From: Manihot esculenta
Lineage: Eukaryota; Streptophyta; Magnoliopsida; Malpighiales; Euphorbiaceae
Assembly: GCF_001659605.2 (NCBI RefSeq)
Contig: NC_035164.2
Coordinates: 17,516,000-17,579,999, forward strand
DNA length: 64,000 nt
Reading direction: 5' to 3'
The translations under genes and the position numbers were made by a program. The number at the start of each line of letters is the position of its first letter. The first letter of the stretch is position 1. Positions 21,853-32,468 of the stretch are shown in pieces. The notes below the pieces were generated by a model. The model saw only the letters and a list, made by a program, of their open reading frames with translations, had not been told where the DNA came from and ran no database searches.

Positions 21853-24800
21853 TGTAACGACCCGAAAATCGAACCGCTACCGGCGCTAGGATCCGGATCG
21901 GCTTAAGGCCGCCGGGACCCGTAGCAAGCCTAACATGAAACTTGTATACCTGTTAAATCCCATACATGATCAACACATACATAACATATTTGAACTTTTC
22001 TCATTCAATTTCCAAACTCAACCTGTGCATGCACAACTCATAATCATCATTCACCTTATTGGAGTTCTCAACTAGGCTCCAATGGGAAACATTCACTCAT
22101 ACATTGAGTTTGGTTTTCATAAATATCATTAAACCATTACATTTGAAAGATCATGTATTAAAAGGGATAAACCACATACTAGGGTCAAGCACCACTCTAA
22201 ACCTCAATAACATCATTACATTACATAATTATTCAATACCATTCATTACATTACAGAGCTGAACATTTCATTACAATATTTATCATGTCCACCACTAGCT
22301 ATTACATAACCATGACTTTACTCTAGCTGACCTCCTGGTCTAACCCGTACCTGCAAACCTGGGGTTAAGGGAGTGGGGTGAGCTATTAGAGCCCAGTGAG
22401 CAGAATAATAAAACATGGTATTTAAAACATATGATAACATGGAATGCATCACAACACAAACAATTCACATCAAGGATGAACTTGTCACCATTTAACCCTC
22501 CATACAGTCTAATCATGCCAGGGGCGTAGTGCAGGCACGCCTGGACTTCCATAGCATAACATACATATCCAATAGTGCCGGGGGCGTAGTGCAGGCACGC
22601 CCGGACTTTCTCTTACATAGTGCCAGGGGCGTAGTGCAGGCACGCCTGGACTTCCATATCATATCATCATGTCATAACATATGAGGGCTAATGGATCATC
22701 CAACATTCATCCACATCATCAACATAATATGCAATGCAACATATTCGTGAATTCTAATGCAAGCATCCTAATATATCTCATGGCATTCATGATGCGTGTA
22801 TCATGCTAAAATTTCCATTATTTGCTTTGAAACATAAAGAGTTATTCCACTCACCTCTGGCTAGCTCTGACAGACACTGAAGCAGCTGACTCACTGGTGG
22901 GGTCCTCGGTTCCTCGGGTCCGAACCTACACAGGTGGACTCAAATGAGGGACCAAACATACATAAATATGATTCTAAGATACTCCCCAAAAACCCCCTAA
23001 AACACCTTAAAACAATCACAAAAATCATGCAAAGGAAGGCTGGACAGGGCACTTTCGGCGGCAGGTTCGGCGGCCGAAAGTCCCTCCAGAGCCGAAAGTC
23101 ATGCACCTTCGGTGGCACTTTCGGCGGCCGAAGGTTCCTTCCAGAGATGAAACTCATGCATGTTCGGCGGCACCTTCGGCGGCCGGAACTCCCTTCCAGA
23201 GCCGAAAGTCCACTTTCGGGGGCAGGGTTCGGTAGCCAAAAGTTGGCCTCCACAGGCAGGTTCGGCGGCCGAAAGTCCCTTCGGCTGCCAAACCTGAGTT
23301 CCTTCCAAGGGCAGAAACTCAGCCTCTAACATGCACAAAGCCTCCCAACTCATTCGAACATGCATTTACCTATCCTACAACATGCAAACTCAAGCATACA
23401 AGCTCCTAGGGGTTCAAACTATCCTAAACCCCAACTTACAACACATCAAACACACATAAACATCATACATTGTACAATAACTCAATATAAACCCATGAAC
23501 TCAAAAATAACCTAGCATGCATATCTACCCTGACAGAGCGGTTGTCGAGGCCGGTCAAAATAATCAATTCAATTGCCAACAATAATAAAACTGTAGACAG
23601 TGGTGAAAGGATCGTATCCACAGGGAATTGATACTTGTTTACCTTCCTTGAGTAGACCAAATTAAAAGGATCAGAAGAGAGTAGAAAGTGCAAGTGCATA
23701 TAAAGTAAAAATGGGGTTTTGAGATTGATTTGATTGAACTAATGTAAAGAGCAATTGAAAAGAAAGCAGTTGGCAAATTAAGGGTAAAATAATGATAGTA
23801 AAAGCTCTAGTTGAAGATTCAGATTCACTTTAGTTGATGGGATTGATCATTGACTTATATGTTCCTTTGTTGATTCAATAAATTGGCCATGGAGATTGAA
23901 GAAGCTTCTCACGTCCATTGTCTCTCTTTAAGATTAAATTAATTAGGGAAAGTCCTCCAATTAATTACTAATTAACGATTGCCAAAGAACCTCTTTGAGC
24001 CTTAGGCCTTTTACAATAGTCAATTGCATAAAGATATAGAGAGAACCAATTCTAGTCACCCACATGCATGGAGACAACACTAGATCATGCGATTTCCTTG
24101 GTGATGCACCAAGTGTTCTTATGGTTGAACAAATCAAGCAATTTCGGACTTAAAATCATTCAAACCAACAATATATTACCTTGCAATAAAAATCAATGGA
24201 GATCTTAAATAACAAAGCGATAATGTCCTTTAAGCATGAAATCACAAGAATATTGAATAAGAAAAAGATAAACAATGTAGTCCAAGTCTCTCAATCCACA
24301 ATACAACTAAAGCTTCACTTATTCTTCAACTAGAATGAAAGAGTTTCAGCCACTCATGGCTGAAACAAAAACCATAAAGAAAGGTAGAAGAAGAGAAGAG
24401 GAAGCCGAAGGTGGTGAGGCGCGGCCTTGCTTGATCCGGATGGAGAAGGAGAAGATGAGTCTGAAAGTGTCCAAATTCGTGGCTGCCAAAGAGAGTGCCT
24501 TTTTATAGAGTTTTGGTGCTGCCTAGGTCTTCCTAATTAGTGTAGAGGCTGCCCAAGGTGCTGCCCAAACACTACTTGCTGCCCAAGTTGTTGCAGAAGA
24601 GGAAGATGGAGAGAATCAAGGCTTTCAGATGGAAGGTGGCGCGCAGATGGCCTTCAGAATAGGAAAGGAGCGTACCTTATGCCTGAAAAAGAAGGAAGAG
24701 CGATCCATGGATGCCAATAGAGGAAGAAAAATCGTGGCTTGCTCTGCAGGAGAGAGAGACGCGCGCGGATGGAGCTTGAATAGGAAGTAGGCGCGCGGAT

Positions 24801-26136
24801 CCGGATTGCAGAAGAGGTAGGCGCACGGATGGAGCTTGAATAGGAAGTATTTGCTGTCCAAACTCCCTATTTAGATGGAGCCTCTTTTGAATTATGAATA
24901 TGGACTGAATAAAGACCAAGTGCGTTGAGATCTCCTTCCTGAATAGGGAGTGGCGCGCAGATTGTGTTGCAAGAGGCAAGTGGTGCGCAGTCATTAAATG
25001 CAGATGGGAAAGTGTATCTGTCCAGTCTTTCCTTTTTAGGTGGAGCCTTCGTTTGAATTTTGAATTCTGAATGCAGAAGAGGAAGAGCATCTCCTTGAGA
25101 TCTTGCTGCCTAAACAGGAAGATATGACTGCTGCAGTGTGTGCACATCTTTTGAATAAGGAAAGAAAGATCTGTGATTTGAAATTCAAATAATCTTCTGA
25201 CTGAGCTTTCCTTATTTGCTTTTGCCTCTGCACTTTCCTCATTTGAAGACTTTCCTTTTTTGGCACTTTCCATATATGAAAACTTTCCTTATTTAGAACT
25301 TTCCATATATGAAAACTTTCCTTTTCTGGAACTTTCCATGATTGGCACTTTTTGGCAGTTTTAAGAGCATTTTCTCCAGAATGTCTCTTTACACCTAAAA
25401 TCTGCAAAACATGATTAAAACCACAAAATTAGGCAGAAAAGGTGCAAATAAACATCAAGAACATCATGATAAAGTGGGCTAAAATATGCTCTGTCATACC
25501 CCATAAATCTTCATGAAACTCGCTTAAAACATATAATGAGCTAAAGATCGACTCTTACCTTTTGAAGATCTAGAGAGAGTGTGACCTAACTTGGAGATTT
25601 GGGGAAGATGGGTTCCTGAGGTCTCCAAGCTTCACAACTTCGATCTAAGCTTGAAATCTTCAAAACCAAGTTAAAAATCCATAAGAAATCATGAAAAATC
25701 GAAGGAAGAAGCTCAAAATCAACAAGGGACGGCGGAGAGCTCATCTTGGCCGAAAATGGGGAGAAAAGCTCGCCTATTCGGACATGGGGACCCCTTTATA
25801 GGTGGGTGGCCAGGCCACTTTCGGGGGCCTAACGTGCCTCCGCATGCATGCCATGTTCGGCGGCCGAACCTGGACTTCCCTCACTTATGCCTTCGGGGGC
25901 CTAAAGCACTCCCGAAGCGCATGCACATTCGGCGGCCGAACTTGAGGTTCGGCGGCCGAACCTGAATCTTCCTCCAAGGCTATTTTCATTCAAAACTCAA
26001 TTTCCTTTTTACTTAAAATCATAAAATACATTAAATCATTTCATAAAACATGATTTTACCCTTCTAGAAGTTTCCGACATCTGAGATTCCACCGGACGGT
26101 AGGAATTCCGATACCGGAGTCTAGCCGGGTATTACA
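21853..26136 (-). repeat. 5' LTR of element B, interrupted by K2
   Basis: Sense strand minus. 4284 bp including solo LTR K2 (1966 bp plus 5-bp TSD); the LTR itself is about 2313 bp. It matches 1544-3832 with scattered transitions and one 24-bp length difference near 22736-22760. Same palindromes, the same three GTAGTGCAGGCACGCC blocks (22517-22650) and the same TATA region (near 25795). Confidence 0.93.
23531..25496 (-). mobile_element. Solo LTR K2, element-A family
   Basis: 1966 bp, plus strand TGACAGAGCGGTTGTCGAGG ... ATGCTCTGTCA, flanked by taccc (23526-23530, 25497-25501); the empty site is visible in the other B LTR (atctaccccataa at 3191). Same family as the LTRs of A but clearly diverged, with the same purine-rich and ACTTTCC repeats. 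No internal sequence. Confidence 0.94.
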
Positions 26137-26526
26137 CCTGGCCTCCGGTTCTTCCCCTTCCCCAGCTCTTCTCTCCCTTTCTCTGGTTTCGCGGCTAACT
26201 GTTTGGGGATAGTTGTGGGTAGGTTGAGGTTCGTTGGTCTGGGGCTCTTCTACCACTGGCAATACGTTTGTTGGGGTGCTAAGGCCCCGTTGCTGCATTA
26301 TCTGCCCCAATCAATGGACGGTGTTTTGTAGTTGGAGGGCCATGATTTGGAGGTCTTGGTTGGACAAGGTAGCGGCAGAAGCATTCCCTGCCAAGCTTGG
26401 CGAGGGATTGAAAGGGATGGGTGTTTGGTTGTTTGGTGTTGTGGGGCTAGAAAAGGAGAACTGCTGCCCCTCTTAGGCAGAGCTCAGGTCATTTGGAGTG
26501 ACGTTGTTTTCATTGTGGTTAGCCAT
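26137..26526 (-). pseudogene. gag: Tat-type gag, N-terminal part (broken)
   Basis: ATG at 26526 (MANHNENNVTPNDLSS), 60 bp after the PBS. The frame is Asn/Gln/Pro-rich and includes LQIMALQLQNTV and GQIMQQRG before element B cuts it. In-frame stops TAA (near 26475) and TGA (near 26312) are both explicable as single C/G transitions. The protein continues at 1538 on the other side of B. Confidence 0.75.
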
Positions 26527-26586
26527 TGTGGATCTCAGTGGGTATTTGTGAGAGTGGAACTCCAGTGATAAAAAGATCTCCTTCGT

Positions 26587-26604
26587 TCCCACAGACGGCG
26601 CCAA
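26587..26604 (-). promoter_or_regulatory. Primer binding site of the Tat-type element
   Basis: Sense strand TTGGCGCCGTCTGTGGGA, the PBS commonly seen in Tat-lineage elements, next to the LTR edge at 26609. Confidence 0.8.
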
Positions 26605-26608
26605 TTAA

Positions 26609-27090
26609 TGATCTGAGATCCAGAAAATAGGGTTTTACAATGGGTTCTGTAAAACTGAAAAAAAGCCTAGAGGAGAGTATTTATCCTTTTATATGTTTCC
26701 TTTTATCTGCCAGTGACGTGTAACAGAATGTATGTCATTGGGCCACCTGTCCCTGTTATTTCGATATGGACGTACGAGGAAATCAGATCGCTGCCCCATG
26801 CGTAACGGCCCCTGATTCTCCCAGACGCGCATACGGGTGGTCCCAAGTGATGGATGGGTAGGTCTTCTTCCTGATTTTGGGCCATATGATATGGGCTGAA
26901 CCCGGAGAGGATTTTATTCATCGGGCCCAAAGGGCTAGGCTGGCCTGATTGAGGAGATTGATGGGAGTCCAACCTTCAGGCTGAATGGGCCGGACTTGAT
27001 GCATGTGATGAGGCTTGAAGGCCCCTAGAAGAGGAGCTGGTGTCGTGGGCCTGGCCCCAGACCGAGGTGGAGAAATCCAGCGGTCATAAA
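26609..27090 (-). repeat. 5' LTR of the Tat-type element (outer end uncertain)
   Basis: Inner end TGATCTGAGATCC on the plus strand. A sense-strand TATA motif (ACATATAAAAGGATAAATAC) lies near 26690, followed by about 80 bases to the PBS side. GGCCC-rich U3 sequence (26800-27060) is usual in this lineage. The second LTR is outside the window, so the outer boundary cannot be fixed; it could extend as far as about 27300. Confidence 0.6.
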
Positions 27091-27656
27091 AAAGGATATA
27101 TAAACCTCCTCATGACCGAAAATTTAAGAGAGTTACAAACACAATTAAACTGTTTGCTCTCCCAATTTTCTCTATAGTGCCCCCAATCTCCCCTATTAGC
27201 ACCAAGGGAATTCAACAATTATTGCAGCTCTTCGAGAATTCTTAACTTTTCCTCCTCGTTTGGCTTACTATTGGAGGTAATCAACTTGGATTACTATAAT
27301 TTGTGACAATCTAGTTTGATAAATAAAATTATGAAATCAAGAATCTTGAATCTCTAAAGGTAAAATTTTGCATCTTTAATTTTAAGAAAGCAATTTTTAT
27401 TATTTCTTTCCATTGTTTGGACATTGAGATTTAACTTTTATTGCCATATTATTGTTTATGATATTGAAAAACCAACAGAACTCACACTACCATCGAAATA
27501 ATCTCATCGTTCATAACATCAAACTCTAGTACAATGGTTTAAAAATTAAATAACTGCATAGAATTGTAACAATGCACGTTGGTAGTCTTCCCACATGAGC
27601 ATTTTACCATAAAAATACTCCTTGCCTAGTTCCATGAGCTGAGCATCTTTAGCACT
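27091..27656. other. Unassigned sequence left of the Athila-like insertion
   Basis: Contains a plus-strand TATA-like aaggatatataaacctcct (27100) that could be a remnant promoter or part of a neighbouring LTR. Then come AT-rich sequence and, on the minus strand just before the Athila TSD (27655-27553), a 34-codon open stretch reading AKDAQLMELGKEYFYGKMLM onward to a TAA. No family recognised. Confidence 0.35.
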
Positions 27657-29160
27657 TGATAAGCGGTTGTCGAAGCCGTCAAAAATAAACCTATTAAACA
27701 ATCAACAATAAACTTGTAGATAGTGGTAATAGGGTCGAACCACAGGGAATTGACACCAATGTTTTTCCTAATAATGACTAGGTAAATAGCAAATAAATAA
27801 AAAAGGGGGGGTTTTGATTTGATGATTAAAATAAAATAGCAAAAGAAAGCAATAATTTAAAGATGAGTAAATCAATAAGAGAGAGATTCTAGCTGAAGTG
27901 TGAGTGTTATTCAGTTTGTTCAGAATTGATCATTGATTTCTTAAAGATTCCTATTTGACTTCAATAAATTAGTTTTGGTTGTGGAAAACGCTTCTCACAA
28001 TCCAAATTCCTCCTTAGTTCTAGTTTGATTAGGAAACGTTCGCTAATCAAACACTAATCAACAAGTTGCCAAGGAACGTCCTTGGGGCATTGTAGCATCG
28101 AACAACTGTTGATTGCATTAAGACTTAGAGAAACCTAATTCTATCCTTGCCAACCGCGTGGTCAAGTTTAGATTATGCAACCTGATTAAATGTGTATTTG
28201 AACAACCTAAGCAATTACGGACCTAAACCATTCAAACAATATCACTTAGCAAATTAGAAGCAATGGGCCCTTATTGATTCTAAAAGCAAGTAATATTTAT
28301 AGAAGAGATCAGATTGCATAAATATTGAAACAAACAAGAGTTCAACAATGGAGTATTAAACCTCCCAATTCATCACAATTCTGAATATTCACAATTTCAA
28401 CTAGAAACAAGGAACTTAGCCACTCATGGTGGACTAAATACACAAAAAGATGAAAAGAAAATAAAGAAGAACAACTGCAGAGTTTCTGGCGAGGGAGAGA
28501 TGCTGGATGAGGCTGATCAGAAGATGCCTTTGCTGGTTTTGAGGCTCTCCTTTTATAGCTGCAGAATTTCTCTCCTTCTAGGGTTTTGAAATCCCTCTTT
28601 GATTTGGTGTTGGACTCCTCTTTTGATGTTGACTTTAATTGCAATTGGATTTCCTTGGATGAGAAGCTCTTTCGTGGCTCTTGGATAAGTGCTGGAAGTG
28701 ATTGGATTGGATTTGGACTTCTGAAAATTCGGATTTCTGTTTGCTGTCCATTTTCCCGCTCTGCTGTAATTTTCTGCTGTCAAAGTGATTTGCCCGGCGA
28801 TTTGACCAGTTTCTTGGGCAAATCACTGGGCAAATCGCTTCTCTGTGAGTCAGTCCTCTATGCCTCTGCGAGTGATTTGGCCAGTGATCCTCGATTGTCT
28901 TGGTCAAATCGCCTGCCCATGTCACTGCTGTCCGTTGCCTCTGGGTATCTGTTTTAGCTTGATCTGGGCAGTGATTGGAGCAGATTTTTGGGCAAATCAC
29001 TGGGCAAATCATCCTTTTGCAAATTTTCTGCACTTTTTCTCCCATTTTCCAGATTCTTCCTTTTCTGTAAAAACAATATAAAAACTATAAATTAAGCTAG
29101 AAAATGTGTAAATAATCAATAAAAGAGATAATAAAAATGTGGCTAAATTGTGCTTGATCA
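27657..29160 (-). repeat. 3' LTR of the Athila-like element
   Basis: Plus strand TGATAAGCGGTTGTCGAAGC ... GTGCTTGATCA. Includes the conserved block GTAGATAGTGGTAATAGGGT near the U5 end, a TATA motif (ttttata at 28551-28557) and the GGGCAAATCACT motif in both orientations (28785-29010). Confidence 0.95.
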
Positions 29161-29176
29161 AATACCCCCACACCTA
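29161..29176 (-). promoter_or_regulatory. PPT of the Athila-like element
   Basis: Plus strand aatacccccacaccta abutting the LTR; sense TAGGTGTGGGGGTATT. Confidence 0.82.
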
Positions 29177-30250
29177 GCTTTTTGCTTGTCCTCAAGCAAC
29201 AAATAACTTAGCCAATCAAGCCCCCTTTTTCCTTAGAACCTAAACACCACTTAATCAGCCCCCCCTAGACTCCTAACCTGAATTATCACAGTATAGAGTA
29301 CATGCACTAAGGTCATCCTCTCCTTTCCTTGTTTCCTTTTACCTACCATGGTCAAGAGAAAGGTTTTTGAATCAATCATGCTTATTCCTTTATGTTAGTT
29401 TTAATGCAACCCCTAGGAGTGACCTGCCACCTTCTCTCTTTCTCCTTTTTATTTATATTTTTATTTTCAGCAGCACTTATTCTTATTCTTTGCCTGAAAA
29501 AGTCACTAACCTTTTTACGCGATTGTGTACATGGGTGATACACCCCCGGTTACTCAGTTAGTCACTTGTTCAAGTGGCTACTAGCTCTGTTCATAGTCTA
29601 GACCATCGAAACTTATTTGCTTGAAAAAATTACTGACCTTTTTACGCGATTGTGTACATGGGTGATACACCCCCGGTTACTCAGTCAGTTACTTCTCCAA
29701 GTGGCTATTAGGCTCAGTTCATAGTCTTAGACCATTGGAACAAGTTTGTGATTTGTGCTAATTTGGGCAAATCAGCTCATAGGGAGTTACACTCACTTTG
29801 TGTTTGCATGTATTTGTATTTTAATTTCCCTTGACCACAACAAGTTTAAGGGTTCAATTCAAGTAAAGAACTTCCTAAGTGAAGGTAGCATACTGTGAGT
29901 AATTCAACTAAGGCTTAGAGGGGTGGCCAATCAATGGGGTCATGAGATAAGGGCACTCTTTCAACCTTGTTATTTATGTTGAGTAAAGCAACTAGCTACA
30001 AAATTCTGTGTGTGTGCAGAAAGGGGTAAAAAAAAACAAAAAGAAACAAAAAGAAATCAAAAGGATTGACAGATCAAAAGAATGGAATAAAGACTCTCCA
30101 GTACCCCCACACCTATCCCACATATTGTCCTCAATGTGTAAGTATATATATAAAAGAATGAAAAAGGAAAGGGAAAGATATTTCCTGGCCTGGGGGTGAT
30201 TTGACCAGTGACTTGAGCAAGTACTGGGCAAATTACTGGGCAGATCGCTA
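29177..30250 (-). other. Non-coding 3' internal region of the Athila-like element, with a tandem duplication and a second PPT-like tract
   Basis: About 1.1 kb between the second ORF and the PPT. A roughly 138-bp tandem duplication spans about 29486-29760 (both copies contain acgcgattgtgtacatgggt and tacacccccggttactcagt). A second PPT-like tacccccacaccta lies at 30102-30115, followed by ttgtcctcaa as at the terminal PPT. Element A has a single copy of the corresponding region (11180-11290: ccaagtggctatttagcctt, gttcatagtc, gaccattggaac), so the segment is conserved across the family. No ORF of note. Confidence 0.7.
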
Positions 30251-31975
30251 TCAGTGACGGTGCTGGGGCAGAAAGTGGTCCACCAGCAGGTTCAACAAGT
30301 GCTCCATCCTCTGCATTTGGTCCTCAATCCTACTGAGACGAGCCTCGACTGTCTGGTTGGGGGCTTCGTCTTCGTGTGGCTGAGGAGCATCCTGCTGAGG
30401 GGCTGCTGGTGGTGGCTCATTTGCTGGTCCTTGGCCTATTGCCTGGGTTGCCTCATTTACTGGTTCTGCGGTGGAGGCTGGCTGCTGTGTGCTGGTGCTT
30501 ATGGTGACTTTCTTCCTTCTGAAAACACGCTCATGGCGTGGCGTTACTGGACCTGCAGGTGCAATAGAAAAAACATCCCCCACCTTACAAAGCAACCCCA
30601 TATCATCCAATGTGCGTAAGTCCAAGGGGGTTGTTTTGGGGGTGGGGGAGAGGTCAGTATATGCGGGGTGCAATAGCTTGAGATTCACTGCAATGGCAGT
30701 GATCAAAGGACCAAAAATCAAGGGCCTATTATATTGTATAATGCTGGATAGTTGGGTGGCAACCCAATATCCAAGATGTATTTTCCTGCCCCTGTGCATG
30801 CACCAAAGGAAATACAACTCAGTTCTGGTCAGGATGTTGGAGGCATCCTTCCTCCCAGAGAATGTGTAGGCCAGGTATCTGTGAAGGTATTTCAGACTGG
30901 GGTTGCTGAGGTATAGGTCCTTGGACCTAGTGGGTGAGTATGAGTCAGGTGGATTATCACTAAGTTCCAAGTACGCAGAGTTTTGATCAAACTCAGCAGG
31001 GAAGTCCCATGTTGACTGTGGGCATTCACAGCCCATGGCTATGGTGAACTCCTGCAGGGATAAGCGAAATCGCTTCCCCAACAATCTAAATCCAATGGTG
31101 CCAGGTGTGTGTATGTTGTGCATGGCCGGTTTATCAAAATAAAATGTGGTGAAAAACTCCTGTGTGAGTTCCAGGAAGGATGGCATGCGCAGGAGGAAGA
31201 AAGTGTCCCAGCCAATAGCAGAAATTAGAGAACGTACCTGGGAATGTAGTTTCAGTGCTCCAAGGGTGGCATGATGGATATACTTACCTGGATGATATGG
31301 TAAGGATGAAATTTTAAGCAGCCTGGTGCGTTCAGAAATTTTGTTGAATGTCAGTGCTTTGACGATGTGATCTGGGTGTGTTGGCCTGGGCAAATCGCTG
31401 GGCAAATTGCTGGGCATATCACTGAGTGTGTCTGTGGGCACATCGCTAGGCACATCACTTGGTAAGTCCCTGGGCGCATCGCTGGGCATAGCGCTGGTGA
31501 AGTCAGTAGGCGCATCGCTAGGCACATTGCTTGGCATATGGCTGGGCACAGCGTTGGGCACAGCGTTGGGCACATCGCTGGTGGAATCAGTTGGCGCATC
31601 AGTGTCTTTGGCGATGGTAGGTTCCGGTTCTGGCTCGAACCTCGGTGGCGACTGAGTTCTTGGCCGTTTCTGGCTGTGGCCGGTGGGAGTGGTGGTTTCG
31701 GGGAACTTTTTGCCCTCAGGGCCTGCCGTCGGGGCTGTTGTGGATGGTGGTGGCGGCGTTCTTTGCCGTTTCTTTTGCCGGCGATATATCTGGACGGCCG
31801 GTGAATCGGTGCGTCCTGTTCCTGTGCTTGTGGCCGGTGGTGTTTCGGCGCTGGCGGTGGCTGGTGGAGGGGCATCTTGCGCCTCGTCATCGCTGTCGGA
31901 AGGGACGGGTCTCGGAAGCCCTAATTTCTTCCACATGAACGGTCCGCCGGTGGCCTTCATCTTAATCCTTACCAT
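30251..31975 (-). CDS. Athila-type second ORF (post-pol, sometimes called env-like)
   Basis: 574 codons from ATG at 31975, 494 bp downstream of the pol stop. The N-terminal about 190 residues are low complexity (Pro/Thr/Ser), including tandem SDVPSDVPTD/SDMPSNLPSD units coded by the element's GGGCAAATCACT-type repeat. Residues about 200-480 form a globular region (IGWDTFFLLRMPSFLELTQE; GTIGFRLLGKRFRLSLQEF; TELYFLWCMHRGRKIHLGYW) resembling the family described from Arabidopsis ATHILA ORF1 proteins. The C-terminus is Gln/Pro-rich and ends in a heptad-like stretch (RLSRIEDQMQRMEHLLNLLV), probably coiled coil. I see no signal peptide or convincing transmembrane helix, which argues against a true envelope protein. 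Expression may need splicing or a subgenomic RNA. Function unknown. Confidence 0.82.
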   Translation of the reverse strand: MVRIKMKATGGPFMWKKLGLPRPVPSDSDDEAQDAPPPATASAETPPATSTGTGRTDSPAVQIYRRQKKRQRTPPPPSTTAPTAGPEGKKFPETTTPTGHSQKRPRTQSPPRFEPEPEPTIAKDTDAPTDSTSDVPNAVPNAVPSHMPSNVPSDAPTDFTSAMPSDAPRDLPSDVPSDVPTDTLSDMPSNLPSDLPRPTHPDHIVKALTFNKISERTRLLKISSLPYHPGKYIHHATLGALKLHSQVRSLISAIGWDTFFLLRMPSFLELTQEFFTTFYFDKPAMHNIHTPGTIGFRLLGKRFRLSLQEFTIAMGCECPQSTWDFPAEFDQNSAYLELSDNPPDSYSPTRSKDLYLSNPSLKYLHRYLAYTFSGRKDASNILTRTELYFLWCMHRGRKIHLGYWVATQLSSIIQYNRPLIFGPLITAIAVNLKLLHPAYTDLSPTPKTTPLDLRTLDDMGLLCKVGDVFSIAPAGPVTPRHERVFRRKKVTISTSTQQPASTAEPVNEATQAIGQGPANEPPPAAPQQDAPQPHEDEAPNQTVEARLSRIEDQMQRMEHLLNLLVDHFLPQHRH

Positions 31976-32468
31976 GGTGCCGGTGGGTGAGTGGTGGTCG
32001 GAGAGAAGAAAGCTTGAAGAAGAAGAAGAGATAAAAAAAAACAGTAGTTTAGCGTAAAAATTAAAAATAAAAGAAAAGACTACTTAAAGTGATTAGGGAA
32101 TGTGATCTGCCCTGATCATTAAATGCTGGCCCTCTGGATTTTTGACAGGGTGATTTGCCCAGTGATTTGGGTAAGCAGTGGGCAAATCACTTGGCCAGAC
32201 CGCTTCTCCTTTGCTTTTGCTGGGCTGGTACTGTTCACGCCCTTTTCTGATGATGTGCTTGATTTTGCGATTGGACCGGTGATCTTGGTCAAATTATCTG
32301 GGCAATTGGGCAAATCACTGCCCCGATCACTTGTGATTATGGTACATTCAGTCGATTTGCCCGGCGATTTGGGCAAGTATTGGGCAAATCACTGGGCAAA
32401 TCACTGCCTCTGGGCTGCCTCCCAGTAGCGCCCTGTTTTCTGTCTTGGGCTGGACTTCAGTGTCTTGC
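31976..32468 (-). other. Spacer between gag-pol and the second ORF, rich in the GGGCAAATCACT motif
   Basis: Non-coding. Contains dense direct and inverted copies of the motif (32148-32200, 32260-32330, 32350-32405), able to pair as hairpins, for example gatttgcccagtgatttggg against gggcaaatcac. No other feature. Confidence 0.7.

Larger units (their letters stand above)
1544..26136 (-). mobile_element. Tekay/Del-like Ty3 chromovirus B, full length but decayed and multiply interrupted
   Basis: Both LTRs (3' at 1544-3832, 5' at 21853-26136) begin and end with the usual TG...CA in sense orientation (TGTAATACCCGGC ... GGTCGTTACA). A TSD cctgg flanks the whole. PBS (tRNA-Met type) adjoins the 5' LTR and a PPT adjoins the 3' LTR. 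Removing nested insertions C, K1 and K2 with their TSDs leaves about 9.96 kb, close to the expected length of relative E. Internal order on the minus strand is gag, protease, RT, RNase H, integrase, chromodomain. It inserted into a Tat gag. Confidence 0.93.
1..27090 (-). mobile_element. Tat-type Ty3 retrotransposon, outermost element of the left nest, 5' part only
   Basis: Minus-strand Ty3 element of which only the 5' portion lies in the window: LTR (from 26609 upward), PBS (26587-26604) and gag (26526-26137 continuing 1538-240). The pol region would lie left of base 1. It is interrupted by element B (1544-26136); the 5 bases cctgg occur on both sides of B (1539-1543 and 26137-26141), and gag resumes across the gap. 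Assignment to the Tat/Ogre/Retand lineage rests on the gag C-terminal Cys/His cluster and on the PBS context. The upper LTR boundary near 27090 is not defined because the other LTR is outside the window. Confidence 0.75.

Noticed and set aside
28553..29045. 76-136-codon ORFs in the Athila-like LTR (also 38985-39477)
   Set aside because: LTR sequence with motif repeats; they cross promoter and PBS-distal sequence and appear in both LTRs without domains.
29486..29760. Possible CRISPR-like direct repeats
   Set aside because: Only two long copies without regular spacers, in a eukaryotic retrotransposon; a tandem duplication.
30251..31975. Genuine retroviral envelope gene
   Set aside because: No signal peptide, furin-like site or membrane anchor visible; resembles the Athila ORF1 protein family, so called a second ORF of unknown function.
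31407..32057. Plus-strand ORFs opposite the Athila second ORF (LGTSLGTSLGKSLG repeats)
   Set aside because: Antisense shadow of the SDLP-coding repeat array in a longer, domain-bearing ORF.
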